Source: a bacterium (lineage in GTDB: Bacteria; Actinomycetota; Acidimicrobiia; Acidimicrobiales; Bin134). From it: a stretch of 64,000 bases of DNA. This document shows, piece after piece, positions 54,970 to 63,403 of this stretch. The position numbers and the translations under genes were made by a program. Within the stretch, counting starts at the first letter, position 1; each line of letters opens with the position of its first letter. Location of the stretch: assembly GCA_028819295.1 (NCBI GenBank), contig JAPPMA010000106.1:1-64000 (forward strand). Reading direction: 5' to 3'. The notes beneath the pieces are model-generated. The model saw only the letters and a list, made by a program, of their open reading frames with translations. It was not told the DNA's origin and did no database searches.

Positions 54970-55601
54970 CTAGTCCGGTTAGCCCCCTCCTGCATCCAGC
55001 CGCACCTGGCCATCGCGGGGTACTGGTGTGGCGCTGGGACACTCCAATGATGTCGATGTCGTCGGCCGCGGTCGGCGGGGGGTTCACCGAGATCGGCTGG
55101 GCCTTCAATATCGGCGTGTCCTCTGACTATGGCCGAACCGACTTGTCCGATCACGCTGGCGAGGTGGCTGCCGAACTCGGATTAACTGGTGCTGGCATGG
55201 CCCTCTTCACTGCGGCGGCGGTTGATGAGGTGTGTCGGTCTGAGTGCGGCGGTGTGGTGGTTGACGCAACCGTGGGGGTCACTCACCCCACTTGGGCAGC
55301 CGACCCCGCTGCCGTGGGGAGGGAGTGGACCCCGGGCACAATCAACCTCGTTGCGCAGTTGCCAGTTGGACTGGAGCCAGCCGCAGCGGTCAACGCGGTG
55401 GTGACCGCCACTGAGGCCAAGAGCCAGGCGTTGATGGCTTGCGGGATTGCGGGAACTGGTACGGCCAGCGATGCAGTAGGCATTGTGTGGCCCATTGAAG
55501 CCGAAACAGAGCGGTTTGCCGGACCCCGCTCGGAGTGGGGAAGCAAGATCGCCAAAGCCATCTACCAGGTTGTCTGGGGATGTGCCCGGAAGGCCTCATG
55601 A
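54966..55601 (+). CDS. cbiZ: Adenosylcobinamide amidohydrolase
   Basis: A 211-residue CbiZ-family enzyme that cuts adenosylcobinamide (and in some bacteria adenosylpseudocobalamin) to adenosylcobyric acid. Typical segments are SSAAVGGGFTEIGWAFNIGV, GMALFTAAAVDEV, TINLVAQLPVGLEPAAAVNA and MACGIAGTGTASDAVGIVWP. Starts with TTG 54966 overlapping the cobO stop. CbiZ is mainly archaeal and patchy in bacteria, so its operon place points to corrinoid remodelling and possible lateral origin. Confidence 0.9.
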   Translation: MTSPVSPLLHPAAPGHRGVLVWRWDTPMMSMSSAAVGGGFTEIGWAFNIGVSSDYGRTDLSDHAGEVAAELGLTGAGMALFTAAAVDEVCRSECGGVVVDATVGVTHPTWAADPAAVGREWTPGTINLVAQLPVGLEPAAAVNAVVTATEAKSQALMACGIAGTGTASDAVGIVWPIEAETERFAGPRSEWGSKIAKAIYQVVWGCARKAS

Positions 55602-56110
55602 TCTTTTTGGTGTTGGGCGGGACCCGATCAGGGAAGTCGGAAGCGGCTGAATCGATTGCTGCTTCCCTAGGTTCGACGGTGGCCTACGTGGCCACCGCGG
55701 CGGTCGATCCAAGCGACGCCGACCACACCACCCGAGTGGCGGCTCATCGAGCCCGTCGTCCTGCCCACTGGAGCACCATCGAATGCGAGGCGTACGCTGA
55801 CCTACCCAGGGTGCTTAGGGAGATCGACAGCCCGGTCTTGGTGGATTCGCTGGGCACCTGGGTCACCAAGCACCCTGAGATGAACGTGGAAAGCAGCGAT
55901 CTATTGGACGCTTTGGCCAGTCGAGTCGCCCCCGCGGTCATCGTCTCCGAGGAGGTGGGGCTGGCGGTTCACCCTCCCAGCGAGATGGGACGTCGCTATG
56001 TAGACGCGCTGGGGATTCTCAATCAGCAGATTGCTGAGGTCGCCGACCGAGTGCTGCTGGTAGTGGCTGGCCGTATTCTGGAATTGCCCCATCCCGATGA
56101 GTTGGTGTGA
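55598..56110 (+). CDS. cobU: Adenosylcobinamide kinase/guanylyltransferase
   Basis: A 170-residue enzyme phosphorylating and guanylylating adenosylcobinamide for nucleotide-loop assembly. P-loop LVLGGTRSGKSEAAE at the N-terminus, VAYVATAAVDPSD, HRARRP with the guanylylated-histidine region, and VSEEVGLAVHPPSEMGRRY. ATG 55598 overlaps the cbiZ stop. Confidence 0.95.
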   Translation: MIFLVLGGTRSGKSEAAESIAASLGSTVAYVATAAVDPSDADHTTRVAAHRARRPAHWSTIECEAYADLPRVLREIDSPVLVDSLGTWVTKHPEMNVESSDLLDALASRVAPAVIVSEEVGLAVHPPSEMGRRYVDALGILNQQIAEVADRVLLVVAGRILELPHPDELV

Positions 56111-56829
56111 AGGCGATGAAGCGACCGGCGGTCATGGGTGCGGTGGCATTTCTGACCGTTGCAGGGCGTGGCCAAGCACCCCAAGCTCGGGCGTTGTGGT
56201 GGTTCCCGGTAGTTGGTGCCGGGCTTGGTGGGGTGCTGGCGGCCGCCCACTGGGGGGCGGGTGAGCTGTGGCCGCTGCTGGTAGTCGGGATCCTGGTAGT
56301 GGCCGCCGACGTGGTGCTCACCGGCGGACTGCACCTCGACGGTCTGGCTGACAGCGCCGACGGCCTCCTGCCCCACATGGAGAGGGATCGGCGGCTGGCG
56401 GTGATGGCCCGACCCGATGTGGGAGCGTTCGCCATTGCCGCGGTTGTGGTTGTGGTGGCGGCCCGGTGGGCGGCGTTATCGATTGACGGCATCGAGTCGT
56501 TAGCGTTGATTCCGATCTGGGCCGGCAGCCGTGCCGTGGTCGCCATGATCCCGGCCATCGTCCCCTACGCCCGGCCCGGTGGTCTAGCTGCCCCGTTTCT
56601 CGATGGGGCACGGTTGTGGCTGGCGTTGTGGTTGGCACCCGCAGTGGCCGCGCTGGTGCTGATCGAAGGGGTGTCGGGTGCGGTAGCGGCCGGAGTCATG
56701 GTGGTGGCATCCGGTGGTGTGGTGGCATTGGCGTGGCGTCGGCTGGGCGGATTCACCGGTGATGTGCTGGGCGCGGTGATCATGGTGGCAGAAACCGCCG
56801 CCCTGCTCACCCTGGTGGCCGATCCATGA
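56107..56829 (+). CDS. cobS: Adenosylcobinamide-GDP ribazoletransferase
   Basis: A 240-residue membrane enzyme that joins adenosylcobinamide-GDP with alpha-ribazole. It has about six hydrophobic segments and the polar catalytic loop GGLHLDGLADSADGLLPH near residue 75. GTG start overlaps the cobU stop (GTGA). Confidence 0.94.
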   Translation: MKAMKRPAVMGAVAFLTVAGRGQAPQARALWWFPVVGAGLGGVLAAAHWGAGELWPLLVVGILVVAADVVLTGGLHLDGLADSADGLLPHMERDRRLAVMARPDVGAFAIAAVVVVVAARWAALSIDGIESLALIPIWAGSRAVVAMIPAIVPYARPGGLAAPFLDGARLWLALWLAPAVAALVLIEGVSGAVAAGVMVVASGGVVALAWRRLGGFTGDVLGAVIMVAETAALLTLVADP

Positions 56830-57743
56830 GCCGGCTCGGGCGGAGATGCCTGGGTGCAGCAGCGGGTCTGGTGATCGATCGTGTGGTGGGCGAGCCGCCC
56901 GCCGACGCCCATCCGGTGGCCGAATTCGGGAGGGTCATGAAGCGCGTCGAACAGGCCCTCTGGGCCGACCGGCGATTGGCAGGAGTGGCATATACCGCGG
57001 TGGGAGTGGCCATCGGCACCGCCGGAGGCCGAATGATGAAATCCACCGCTGCGGCGGTGGCTATTGCCGCCGCGGGCCGTGAGCTTCGGCGGGTGGCGAT
57101 GCGCATCGGAGAAGCGGTCGCCGACGATGATCTTCCGGCAGCCCGTACCCAGTTGCCCACCCTGGTAGGGCGCGATCCAGCGGAGCTCAACGGGTCCGGC
57201 ATCGCCGCCGCGGTCATCGAGTCGGTGGCCGAGAACAGCGTTGACGCGGTGATAGCCCCTGCTTTCTGGGGCGCGGTGGCCGGTGCCCCCGGTGCCGCGG
57301 CTTATCGGGCGATCAACACCATGGACGCCATGGTCGGTCGGCGCAATGAGCGGTATCGCAATTTCGGCTGGGCCGCAGCCCGCCTGGACGATGCCGCCAA
57401 CTACATCCCGGCCCGAGTTTTTGCCGTACTGGTCGCTGCGCTGAGCCAGGCCCGGGCTCGCCAGATTGTCGATGCAGTGCGTCTAGATGCTCCTGCCCAC
57501 CCTTCTCCCAATGCCGGTGTTGCCGAGGCTGCGGTGGCCGCCGCACTGGATCGCAAACTCGGCGGTCCGCTCAGCTACGAAGGGGTGGCCGAACCGCGCC
57601 CGTTTCTTGGCACCGGCTCCCGACCAGAGGCCGGTGACATCGAAGCCACCGTCCGGCTGGCCGACCGGGTGGAGATTGCCGCGGTTGGCCTGTTGGTGAT
57701 GGTCGGGATCATTGACTGGCTCATGGATAGAAGTGGCGGCTGA
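56826..57743 (+). CDS. cbiB: Adenosylcobinamide-phosphate synthase
   Basis: A 305-residue membrane protein attaching aminopropanol (phosphate) to adenosylcobyric acid. Family marks are GEPPADAHPVAEFGR, VIESVAENSVDAVIAPAFWG, AAYRAINTMDAMVG and RRNERYRNFGWAAARLDD. It rebuilds the arm removed by CbiZ, using the product of the CobC/CobD-like enzyme upstream. Confidence 0.94.
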   Translation: MSRLGRRCLGAAAGLVIDRVVGEPPADAHPVAEFGRVMKRVEQALWADRRLAGVAYTAVGVAIGTAGGRMMKSTAAAVAIAAAGRELRRVAMRIGEAVADDDLPAARTQLPTLVGRDPAELNGSGIAAAVIESVAENSVDAVIAPAFWGAVAGAPGAAAYRAINTMDAMVGRRNERYRNFGWAAARLDDAANYIPARVFAVLVAALSQARARQIVDAVRLDAPAHPSPNAGVAEAAVAAALDRKLGGPLSYEGVAEPRPFLGTGSRPEAGDIEATVRLADRVEIAAVGLLVMVGIIDWLMDRSGG

Positions 57744-57744
57744 T

Positions 57745-58779
57745 ATGGATTCGGGTTCGTTTCCAACGATTCCCCCTCTCGACGTGCAGGCCATGGAACA
57801 GGCCCAGGCTCGATGGGCTACTCGGGCCATGCCCCCGGGCGCGCTGGGGCGATTACAAGACCTGGGCGTTCACTTGGCCGGAATCGCCGGCGTTTGCCCA
57901 CCTCCCGCGCCCTGCAACCCAGTGGTGGTGGTATTCGCCGGGGACCACGGCGTGGTGGCCGACGGGGCCAGCGCTTGGCCGTCAGAGATCACCGCGGCCA
58001 TGGTGGCCACGGTGAGCGACGGCGGGGCCGCCATTTCGGTGTTCGCCGAGGTGGTGGGCGCTCAGGTGGTCATGGTGGACGTCGGTGTGAAAACCCCGCT
58101 GCCCCCGGACCCCGGAGTAAGAGATGAGCGGGTGGCCGACGGGACCGCCAGCATCGCCACTGGGGCGGCGATGTCGCGGGGCCAGGCCGAGGCCGCGCTC
58201 GACGTCGGTTGTCGGATCGCATCAGAGCTGCTGGATCGGGGCGCCGACTGCCTGATTGGCGGAGACTTGGGTATCGGCAACACAACGCCGGCGGCCGCGC
58301 TGATCGGCGCGTTCACCGGCCGGTCGGCCCAAGAGGTAACTGGAGCAGGAGCTGGGGTTCCCGCCGGAGGCCTTGACCACAAGCGCCAGTTGGTGGGCAT
58401 TGCCATCGAGAGAGCCAAAGCCTGCACCGAGCCCCTCGAAGTGCTGGCTACGGCGGGGGGACTGGAGATCGCGGCCCTGGCCGGTCTGTACATCACCGCC
58501 GCCGAGCACTGGATTCCCTTCATCGTGGACGGCGTGATTGCCGGGGCCGCGCTGTGCGCCGCCGATGCTCTGGCCCCTGGCACCGCAGCCCGCGCCATCG
58601 CCGGTCATCGCTCCAGCGAGCCGGCCGCCTCCATCGTCCTCGGCTACTTGGGCTTGGACCCTCTGCTTGACCTGGACCTCCGACTCGGCGAGGGAACCGG
58701 CGCCTGCCTGGCCTTTCCCTTGGTCCAAGCCGCGGCCACGGCCCTGGCCGACATGGCTGATTTGCCCGAACCCGGTTAG
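57745..58779 (+). CDS. cobT: Nicotinate-nucleotide-dimethylbenzimidazole phosphoribosyltransferase
   Basis: A 344-residue enzyme making alpha-ribazole phosphate. FAGDHGVVADGASAWPSEIT, LIGGDLGIGNTTPAAALIGA and the C-terminal LRLGEGTGACLAFPLVQAAA with the catalytic Glu are clear. ATG 57745 comes one base after the cbiB stop and is preferred to 57712. Last gene of the B12 operon. Confidence 0.95.
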   Translation: MDSGSFPTIPPLDVQAMEQAQARWATRAMPPGALGRLQDLGVHLAGIAGVCPPPAPCNPVVVVFAGDHGVVADGASAWPSEITAAMVATVSDGGAAISVFAEVVGAQVVMVDVGVKTPLPPDPGVRDERVADGTASIATGAAMSRGQAEAALDVGCRIASELLDRGADCLIGGDLGIGNTTPAAALIGAFTGRSAQEVTGAGAGVPAGGLDHKRQLVGIAIERAKACTEPLEVLATAGGLEIAALAGLYITAAEHWIPFIVDGVIAGAALCAADALAPGTAARAIAGHRSSEPAASIVLGYLGLDPLLDLDLRLGEGTGACLAFPLVQAAATALADMADLPEPG

Positions 58780-58807
58780 TCCTGAATGGGAGTCGGGGAC
58801 TGCACTG

Positions 58808-59212
58808 TTATCGGTCCCAGTCAGTGCTGGCCCGCACGTTGGCGAACACATCTTCGGCTTTGGCCAGCAGTCGGCGGTGGGTCAAGAGGGCCATGGGGTC
58901 GCCCTCAAAGGTGACTTCTCCGTTCAGCACTGCCTCCTCGGCCGATAGCTCCCCTTGGGCAATCGCTACGGCAATGTCCCAGCTCTGACAAAAGACCACC
59001 GCGGGTTCGGTGGCTGGCCCGGAGGACACACGGGCCCCTTCTTCGTCGAACACCATGTGGAACACCACCTCGCCAACCTGCTGTTCCACTGCGAATCGCT
59101 CGCCATCGGGAGCGCGCAGCCCCGATGCCCGAAGCGCGGCTTCGGCCTCTTGGATCCACTCATCGCTCAAGTACTCCAGCACCAAACCTCTACGGTACTG
59201 AGTGTCCCTCAT
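58808..59212 (-). CDS. SCP2 sterol-binding domain-like protein
   Basis: A 134-residue protein. The stretch EVVFHMVFDEEGARVSSGPA, followed by SWDIAVAIAQGELSAEEAVL and EGDPMALLTHRRLL, follows the SCP2 fold, which binds lipids or acyl-CoA. No enzyme site is known. Divergent from the next gene with overlapping start codons: the shared CATG at 59210-59213 gives ATG on both strands. Confidence 0.7.
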   Translation of the reverse strand: MRDTQYRRGLVLEYLSDEWIQEAEAALRASGLRAPDGERFAVEQQVGEVVFHMVFDEEGARVSSGPATEPAVVFCQSWDIAVAIAQGELSAEEAVLNGEVTFEGDPMALLTHRRLLAKAEDVFANVRASTDWDR

Positions 59213-59864
59213 GGCAGCAGCACCGACACACCGACTGTGGGCCGAATCGTGGTACGGCGATTTTGCCGCGCCCGACGGCTCGCTAGGGGGCTACGCGCAG
59301 CTCACGCTGTGGCCCAACCTGGGGAAGAGCTGGTTCTGGTCGGCCCTGGTCGGTCCCGACCGACAGCCGGTGTATCTGGTGGAGACCGACGCTCCGCTGC
59401 CCCGGCCGTCCACTTTGGAGCTGCGCGCCCCTGGTCTGTGGACCGAGTTCATCGAGCAGATCCCCGACGAGCACTTCACCGTGGATCTAGAAGCGTTCGC
59501 CGTGGCCCTCGACGATCCCGAAGAAATCTTCGGATTGGGCTGGGGCGACCGGGTTCCCTACGGACTGGAACTGGAGTGGGAGGCTGAGGCCGGCACGCTG
59601 GACGTGGTCCATGGCCAAGTGCTGGTGAGCGACGAAGTCATCGAGATAGACGGCCGGGGTCGTCGCTTCCACTGGGAGGGCCTGCCCGCCTGGTGGGACC
59701 AAGAGTGGACCAACGGCCCCACCGACGGCATCGTGGTTGCCTCCGCCCCCCTCCCCGTCGACCACCCCGACACCGCCCAGCGCACCCGCCTCGAGCGCAC
59801 CTTGGTCGCTACTCACACGGATTCCGCCTGGTCTGAACAGAATTCCCTGCTAAGACCAAGTTGA
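59211..59864 (+). CDS. Hypothetical protein
   Basis: A 217-residue soluble protein with many tryptophans (SWYGDFAAPDGSLGGYAQL, WPNLGKSWFWSALVG, EGLPAWWDQEWTNGP), giving it a beta-rich look like small actinobacterial proteins of unknown role near SCP2 genes. Start ATG 59211 (or GTG 59202). No catalytic motif seen. Its stop lies in the first 21-bp direct repeat. Confidence 0.65.
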   Translation: MAAAPTHRLWAESWYGDFAAPDGSLGGYAQLTLWPNLGKSWFWSALVGPDRQPVYLVETDAPLPRPSTLELRAPGLWTEFIEQIPDEHFTVDLEAFAVALDDPEEIFGLGWGDRVPYGLELEWEAEAGTLDVVHGQVLVSDEVIEIDGRGRRFHWEGLPAWWDQEWTNGPTDGIVVASAPLPVDHPDTAQRTRLERTLVATHTDSAWSEQNSLLRPS

Positions 59865-59880
59865 AGCAACGACCTCGAAT
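59860..59880 (+). repeat. 21-bp direct repeat, copy 1
   Basis: GTTGAAGCAACGACCTCGAAT, matching 19 of 21 bases of 60604-60624. It lies 50 bp before the vapB start and overlaps the stop of the previous gene. Confidence 0.75.
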
Positions 59881-59930
59881 CTCAGCCTGCACTGTTGCAT
59901 GCGGCTTCCTGGCGATAGCATAATGCAAGC

Positions 59931-60161
59931 ATGGTGAATGTACTGGTCCGCAACCTGCCCGACGAGGTGCACGTGCTGCTCCAGCAGCGCGCTGCCCGCG
60001 AGGGGAAGTCGCTCCAACAGTTCCTGGCGGCAGAGTTGCAACGGCTCGCCGAACGGCCATCAGTCCAAGAGGTGCTGGAACGGGCCAGCCAGCAGAGTGG
60101 TGGGCGGATCGGCCTCGCCGAAGCCGCCGAACATCTGGCCGAGGAGCGCCGACAGCGATGA
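59931..60161 (+). CDS. FitA/VapB-like ribbon-helix-helix antitoxin
   Basis: A 76-residue antitoxin: the N-terminal VNVLVRNLPDEVHVLLQQRA is a ribbon-helix-helix DNA-binding part, and the C-terminal helices (VLERASQQSGGRIGLAEAAE) neutralise the toxin. It overlaps the PIN toxin gene by four bases and probably represses its own promoter. Confidence 0.85.
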   Translation: MVNVLVRNLPDEVHVLLQQRAAREGKSLQQFLAAELQRLAERPSVQEVLERASQQSGGRIGLAEAAEHLAEERRQR

Positions 60162-60568
60162 TCGTGGTGGACGCGTCGGTGGCGGTGAACGCCCTAGCCG
60201 ACAACACGTCCGATGGCGACCAGGCGCGGGCCGCTCTGCTGGCAGATCCCGACCTGGCCGCCCCTGATCTCATAAACGTGGAGGTCGTGTCTGTCCTCCG
60301 CAAGTGGTGGCAAAAGGGACACCTGAGCGATGAGAACATGCGAGAAGCCATCGCGAACCTGACCGCACTGGATGTTGCCCGCTATCCCACGCTGCCGCTC
60401 ATGTCTCGCGCCTTTGAGCTTCGCGCCAATCTCGCGCCCTACGCCGCCGCCTATGCGGCACTCGCCGAGATGCTCGACTGCCCCCTTCTGACCGCCGACG
60501 CCAGAATGGCGAATGCTCCGGGACCCAACTGCGAATTCAACGTCATCCAGCCTTCAAGACGGCAATGA
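60158..60568 (+). CDS. VapC-like PIN-domain toxin
   Basis: A 136-residue PIN ribonuclease. VVDASVAVNAL holds the first catalytic Asp, INVEVVSVL the Glu, and LLTADARMANA the C-terminal Asp. VapC toxins cut tRNA or rRNA when the antitoxin is lost. Paired with the antitoxin by an ATGA overlap. Confidence 0.88.
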   Translation: MIVVDASVAVNALADNTSDGDQARAALLADPDLAAPDLINVEVVSVLRKWWQKGHLSDENMREAIANLTALDVARYPTLPLMSRAFELRANLAPYAAAYAALAEMLDCPLLTADARMANAPGPNCEFNVIQPSRRQ

Positions 60569-60603
60569 GCCCGACGGATGTCAAAGTACCTCAGCCCTGA
60601 CCC

Positions 60604-60624
60604 GTTGAAGCAACGATCCCGAAT
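60604..60624 (+). repeat. 21-bp direct repeat, copy 2
   Basis: GTTGAAGCAACGATCCCGAAT, 19/21 identical to 59860-59880. It lies 62 bp before the next small-gene pair. The two copies bracket the VapBC pair. Confidence 0.75.
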
Positions 60625-60686
60625 TGTTGTTTGTGATCGGTCGCAGGCTGGGGTACTGTGCCTGCATTGGCACTGCATTTTGAGGA

Positions 60687-60917
60687 ATGTCAATGACTGT
60701 TGTCCATCCGCAACATTGGCGCCTGTGGCTCCGCAAGCAGGTTAGGAAGGCGCTGCGGAAGAACGACCGACCAGATTCAGTGACCGTAGATGACTTGAAG
60801 TCCAGTATCGGCAAGGGACCGAATCTGAGTTCCGATGACATTGCCCACACCTACCACAACAGCGAGGAATTCTTGGCCTCTTTTGGAGAGGCTCGCGACA
60901 ACGCTTCATCTTCATAG
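60687..60917 (+). CDS. Putative antitoxin of RelE/ParE-like pair
   Basis: A 76-residue hydrophilic protein (RLWLRKQVRKALRKNDRPDS, VDDLKSSIGKGPNLSSDDIA) with no clear DNA-binding motif, ending in a flexible tail. Its place 11 bp before the RelE-like gene suggests an antitoxin. Lower GC than its surroundings. Identity uncertain. Confidence 0.5.
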   Translation: MSMTVVHPQHWRLWLRKQVRKALRKNDRPDSVTVDDLKSSIGKGPNLSSDDIAHTYHNSEEFLASFGEARDNASSS

Positions 60918-60928
60918 CCGTCCCCGTC

Positions 60929-61231
60929 TTGCCGACGTACGACATATCGACGGCGTTTGAACGCAGTTGGGGAAAGCTAACGCCCAACCAAACACATCGA
61001 TTTCGAATTCAACTGGAGAAGTTCGTTGAAGACCTGACCGCAATGGAGGAGGGCAGGCGAACTGCGTTCCGCAAGGGCTTGCGTGTCAAGAAGTTGAGGG
61101 GGGCGAATGATGTGTACGAGATGACTTGGGACTCTGACGGAAGAGCGACTTTTGCCATGGGAAGTCCGATACAGGAGGGAAGGTTCCATATCGTTTGGTT
61201 GGACATCGGTGGCCACGAGATTCTGCCCTGA
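60929..61231 (+). CDS. RelE/ParE-like toxin
   Basis: A 100-residue basic protein from TTG 60929: TAFERSWGKLTPNQTHRFRI and FRKGLRVKKLRGANDVYEMT, then WDSDGRATFAMG and HIVWLDIGGHEIL follow the RelE fold (helices, then a beta-sheet with basic residues and a final IGGHEIL strand). It may cleave mRNA or block gyrase. Lower GC than neighbours. Confidence 0.65.
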   Translation: MPTYDISTAFERSWGKLTPNQTHRFRIQLEKFVEDLTAMEEGRRTAFRKGLRVKKLRGANDVYEMTWDSDGRATFAMGSPIQEGRFHIVWLDIGGHEILP

Positions 61232-61240
61232 CCGCCGGGA

Positions 61241-62164
61241 TCAGGTGCGGGAGCGGGCCAGGTGGGAGAGAACGAGGGCTAGAGAGGCGGCGGCTAAGGC
61301 CAGGATGGCGGGGAGCCACAGGTCGGCGGCGGGGGCCCAGCCCAGGCCGGTGCCGTCGATGGCTTCCTCGGTGTGGCGGCTGATCACGCCCACTCCGGCG
61401 GGCCAGGGCCACAGAACCCGCAGCGATCCCAACAGCAACCCGACCATTACTGCCAGGGTGGGATCGTGCCAACGGTTGAGCACGCGGCCTATCACGTTGG
61501 AGAACAGGGCCAGTCCCAGCACCGCTCCCGTGGCCAGCGCAGCCAGATCAGCCCAAACCCAATCGTCCACTGCGGCGATCGCCGCCGGGTACACCCCCAG
61601 CATCAACAGGATGAACGACCCAGAGATGCCGGGCAGCAGCATGGCGCACACCGCCACGAGCCCCGAGCCGAACAGCGCGATCTCCGTCTGGTCGGCCACC
61701 GGTGCCGACTGGAGTCCCAGCAGCCAAAAGAACAGCCCGCCCACCGCCAGCGCCGTCACCGCCAACCCCGCACCGGGCTTCTCCACCAGTTTCCAGGCCA
61801 CCACCACCGATGCCGCCACCAGGCCGAAGAACAGCCCGGCCATGGCCTCGGGCTCGTCAACCAACAGCTCGTCGATCACCGATGCCAGGGCCGCGACGGC
61901 GACCACGATGCCGGCAACAAGCGGCACGGCAAACCACCAGTCGAAGCTCCGCAGCCGATCCCACGCGTCTCGCCAGTTCCCCCGCAGCAAAGCGCCCACC
62001 ACTCCGGCCCCGGCCCGCACGGTGTCGATCAGTCGGGTATAGATCCCCAGCAGCAGCGCCACCGTGCCCCCCGACACGCCGGGCACCACGTCGGCCGCGC
62101 CCATGAGCAAACCCCGCGCTGCGTGGCGGACGACGTCGTTTGTCTTGCCGATGGCCGACATCAA
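61241..62164 (-). CDS. DUF368 domain-containing membrane protein
   Basis: A 307-residue protein with eight to nine membrane helices; the start RGLLMGAADVVPGVSGGTVALLLGIY and later MLLPGISGSFILLMLGVYPA are the twin PG(V/I)SG motifs of DUF368. Family members include undecaprenyl-phosphate flippases (PopT type), a role assigned from the literature on this family. Convergent with the RelE-like gene. Confidence 0.9.
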   Translation of the reverse strand: MMSAIGKTNDVVRHAARGLLMGAADVVPGVSGGTVALLLGIYTRLIDTVRAGAGVVGALLRGNWRDAWDRLRSFDWWFAVPLVAGIVVAVAALASVIDELLVDEPEAMAGLFFGLVAASVVVAWKLVEKPGAGLAVTALAVGGLFFWLLGLQSAPVADQTEIALFGSGLVAVCAMLLPGISGSFILLMLGVYPAAIAAVDDWVWADLAALATGAVLGLALFSNVIGRVLNRWHDPTLAVMVGLLLGSLRVLWPWPAGVGVISRHTEEAIDGTGLGWAPAADLWLPAILALAAASLALVLSHLARSRT

Positions 62165-62176
62165 CCGGGTTGGGCG

Positions 62177-62620
62177 TCAGCCCGCGAACACCGCTTCGGT
62201 GGTGAAGGACATGCCGCCTTCGAGGGTCCGGCGCACTGGGCAGCGGCGGGCGATGTCCTCCAAGCGGGCGCGCTGGCCGTCGTCGAAGTCGCCTTCAATG
62301 AAAATCTGGCTGCGGACCCGGTCGATGAAGCCCGAAGCGTCGGTTTCGCAGTCGTCGCAATCGCGGGCATGAACCCGATCGTGCTCGAACCGGGCCGAAA
62401 TCGAGTGGAGCTTCCACCCCTTGCGCTGGCAATACATCGACAGGGTGATGCACGTGCAGGCCGCCACCGACGAAAGGAGGATCTCATAGGGATTCGGGCC
62501 GGTGTCGCCCCCTCCCAGGTCTTCGGGCTCGTCAGCGCCCCACTGATGCGAGCCTGAATGGAGCTCGACAGCGAAGTCTTGGCCGCTTTCGACCACGAGG
62601 TCGGCGGTGATGGTGGTCAT
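62177..62620 (-). CDS. OsmC family protein
   Basis: A 147-residue protein with NPYEILLSSVAACTCITLSM, holding the first redox Cys region, and a C-terminal RRCPVRRTLEGGM with the second Cys. OsmC/Ohr proteins reduce peroxides. The two key cysteines are at about 55 and 127. Divergent gene none; it follows sdhB by 15 bp on the same strand. Confidence 0.88.
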   Translation of the reverse strand: MTTITADLVVESGQDFAVELHSGSHQWGADEPEDLGGGDTGPNPYEILLSSVAACTCITLSMYCQRKGWKLHSISARFEHDRVHARDCDDCETDASGFIDRVRSQIFIEGDFDDGQRARLEDIARRCPVRRTLEGGMSFTTEAVFAG

Positions 62621-62635
62621 GCTTTGAAGATATCG

Positions 62636-63403
62636 CTAACCGACGAGTTTGCGGTTCTTTACCTTGGCCTTGATGTAGTCGCGGTTGGTCCAGGCGATGA
62701 AGTCGATGGGGATCTCCTTGGGGCAAGCCTCTTCGCATTCGCCGTGGTTGGTGCAGGAGCCGAAGAACTCCTCCATGGTCTCCACCATGGCCTCGGTGCG
62801 GGCCCACCGCTCGGCCTGGCCCTGGGGGAGCAGGTTCAGGTGCTGCACTTTGGCCGCGGCGAACAGCTGGGCCGCGCTGTTGGGACAGGCGGCCACACAG
62901 GCCCCGCAGCCGATGCAGGCCGCCGCGTCGAAGGCGGTGTCGGCCGTCTCCTTGGGCACCGGGGTGAGGTTGGCATCGGGGGCGGCGCCGGTGTTCACCG
63001 AGATGTAGCCCCCGGCGGCCACGATGGCGTCCATGGCCCGGCGGTCCACCGCCAAGTCCCGCAGCACGGGGAACGATGTGGCCCGCCACGGCTCGATCAC
63101 GATGTGGTCGCCGTCGCTGAAGCTGCGCATGTGGAGCTGGCAGGTGGCCGTGCCCTTCTGGGGGCCGTGGGCTTGGCCGTTGATCATCAGCCCGCAGGTG
63201 CCGCAGATGCCCTCCCGGCAGTCGGACTCGAACACGATGGGCTCCTCGCCCGCCTCGATGAGCCGCTCGTTGACGATGTCGAGCATCTCCAAGAACGACG
63301 CATCGGTGCTGATGCCGTCGGCCTCATAGGTCACGAAGCGGCCCTCGGCGCTGGGGCCGTCTTGGCGCCACACCTTGAGCGTGAGGTTGATCTCGGCGCT
63401 CAC
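62636..63403 (-). CDS. sdhB: Succinate dehydrogenase/fumarate reductase iron-sulfur subunit
   Basis: A 255-residue subunit. The [2Fe-2S] ligands are in [15 protein letters not shown], the [4Fe-4S] ligands in [12 protein letters not shown] and the [3Fe-4S] ligands in [12 protein letters not shown]. It carries electrons from SdhA to the quinone site. GTG start at 63403 overlaps the sdhA stop (GTGA). Confidence 0.96.
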   Translation of the reverse strand: MSAEINLTLKVWRQDGPSAEGRFVTYEADGISTDASFLEMLDIVNERLIEAGEEPIVFESDCREGICGTCGLMINGQAHGPQKGTATCQLHMRSFSDGDHIVIEPWRATSFPVLRDLAVDRRAMDAIVAAGGYISVNTGAAPDANLTPVPKETADTAFDAAACIGCGACVAACPNSAAQLFAAAKVQHLNLLPQGQAERWARTEAMVETMEEFFGSCTNHGECEEACPKEIPIDFIAWTNRDYIKAKVKNRKLVG

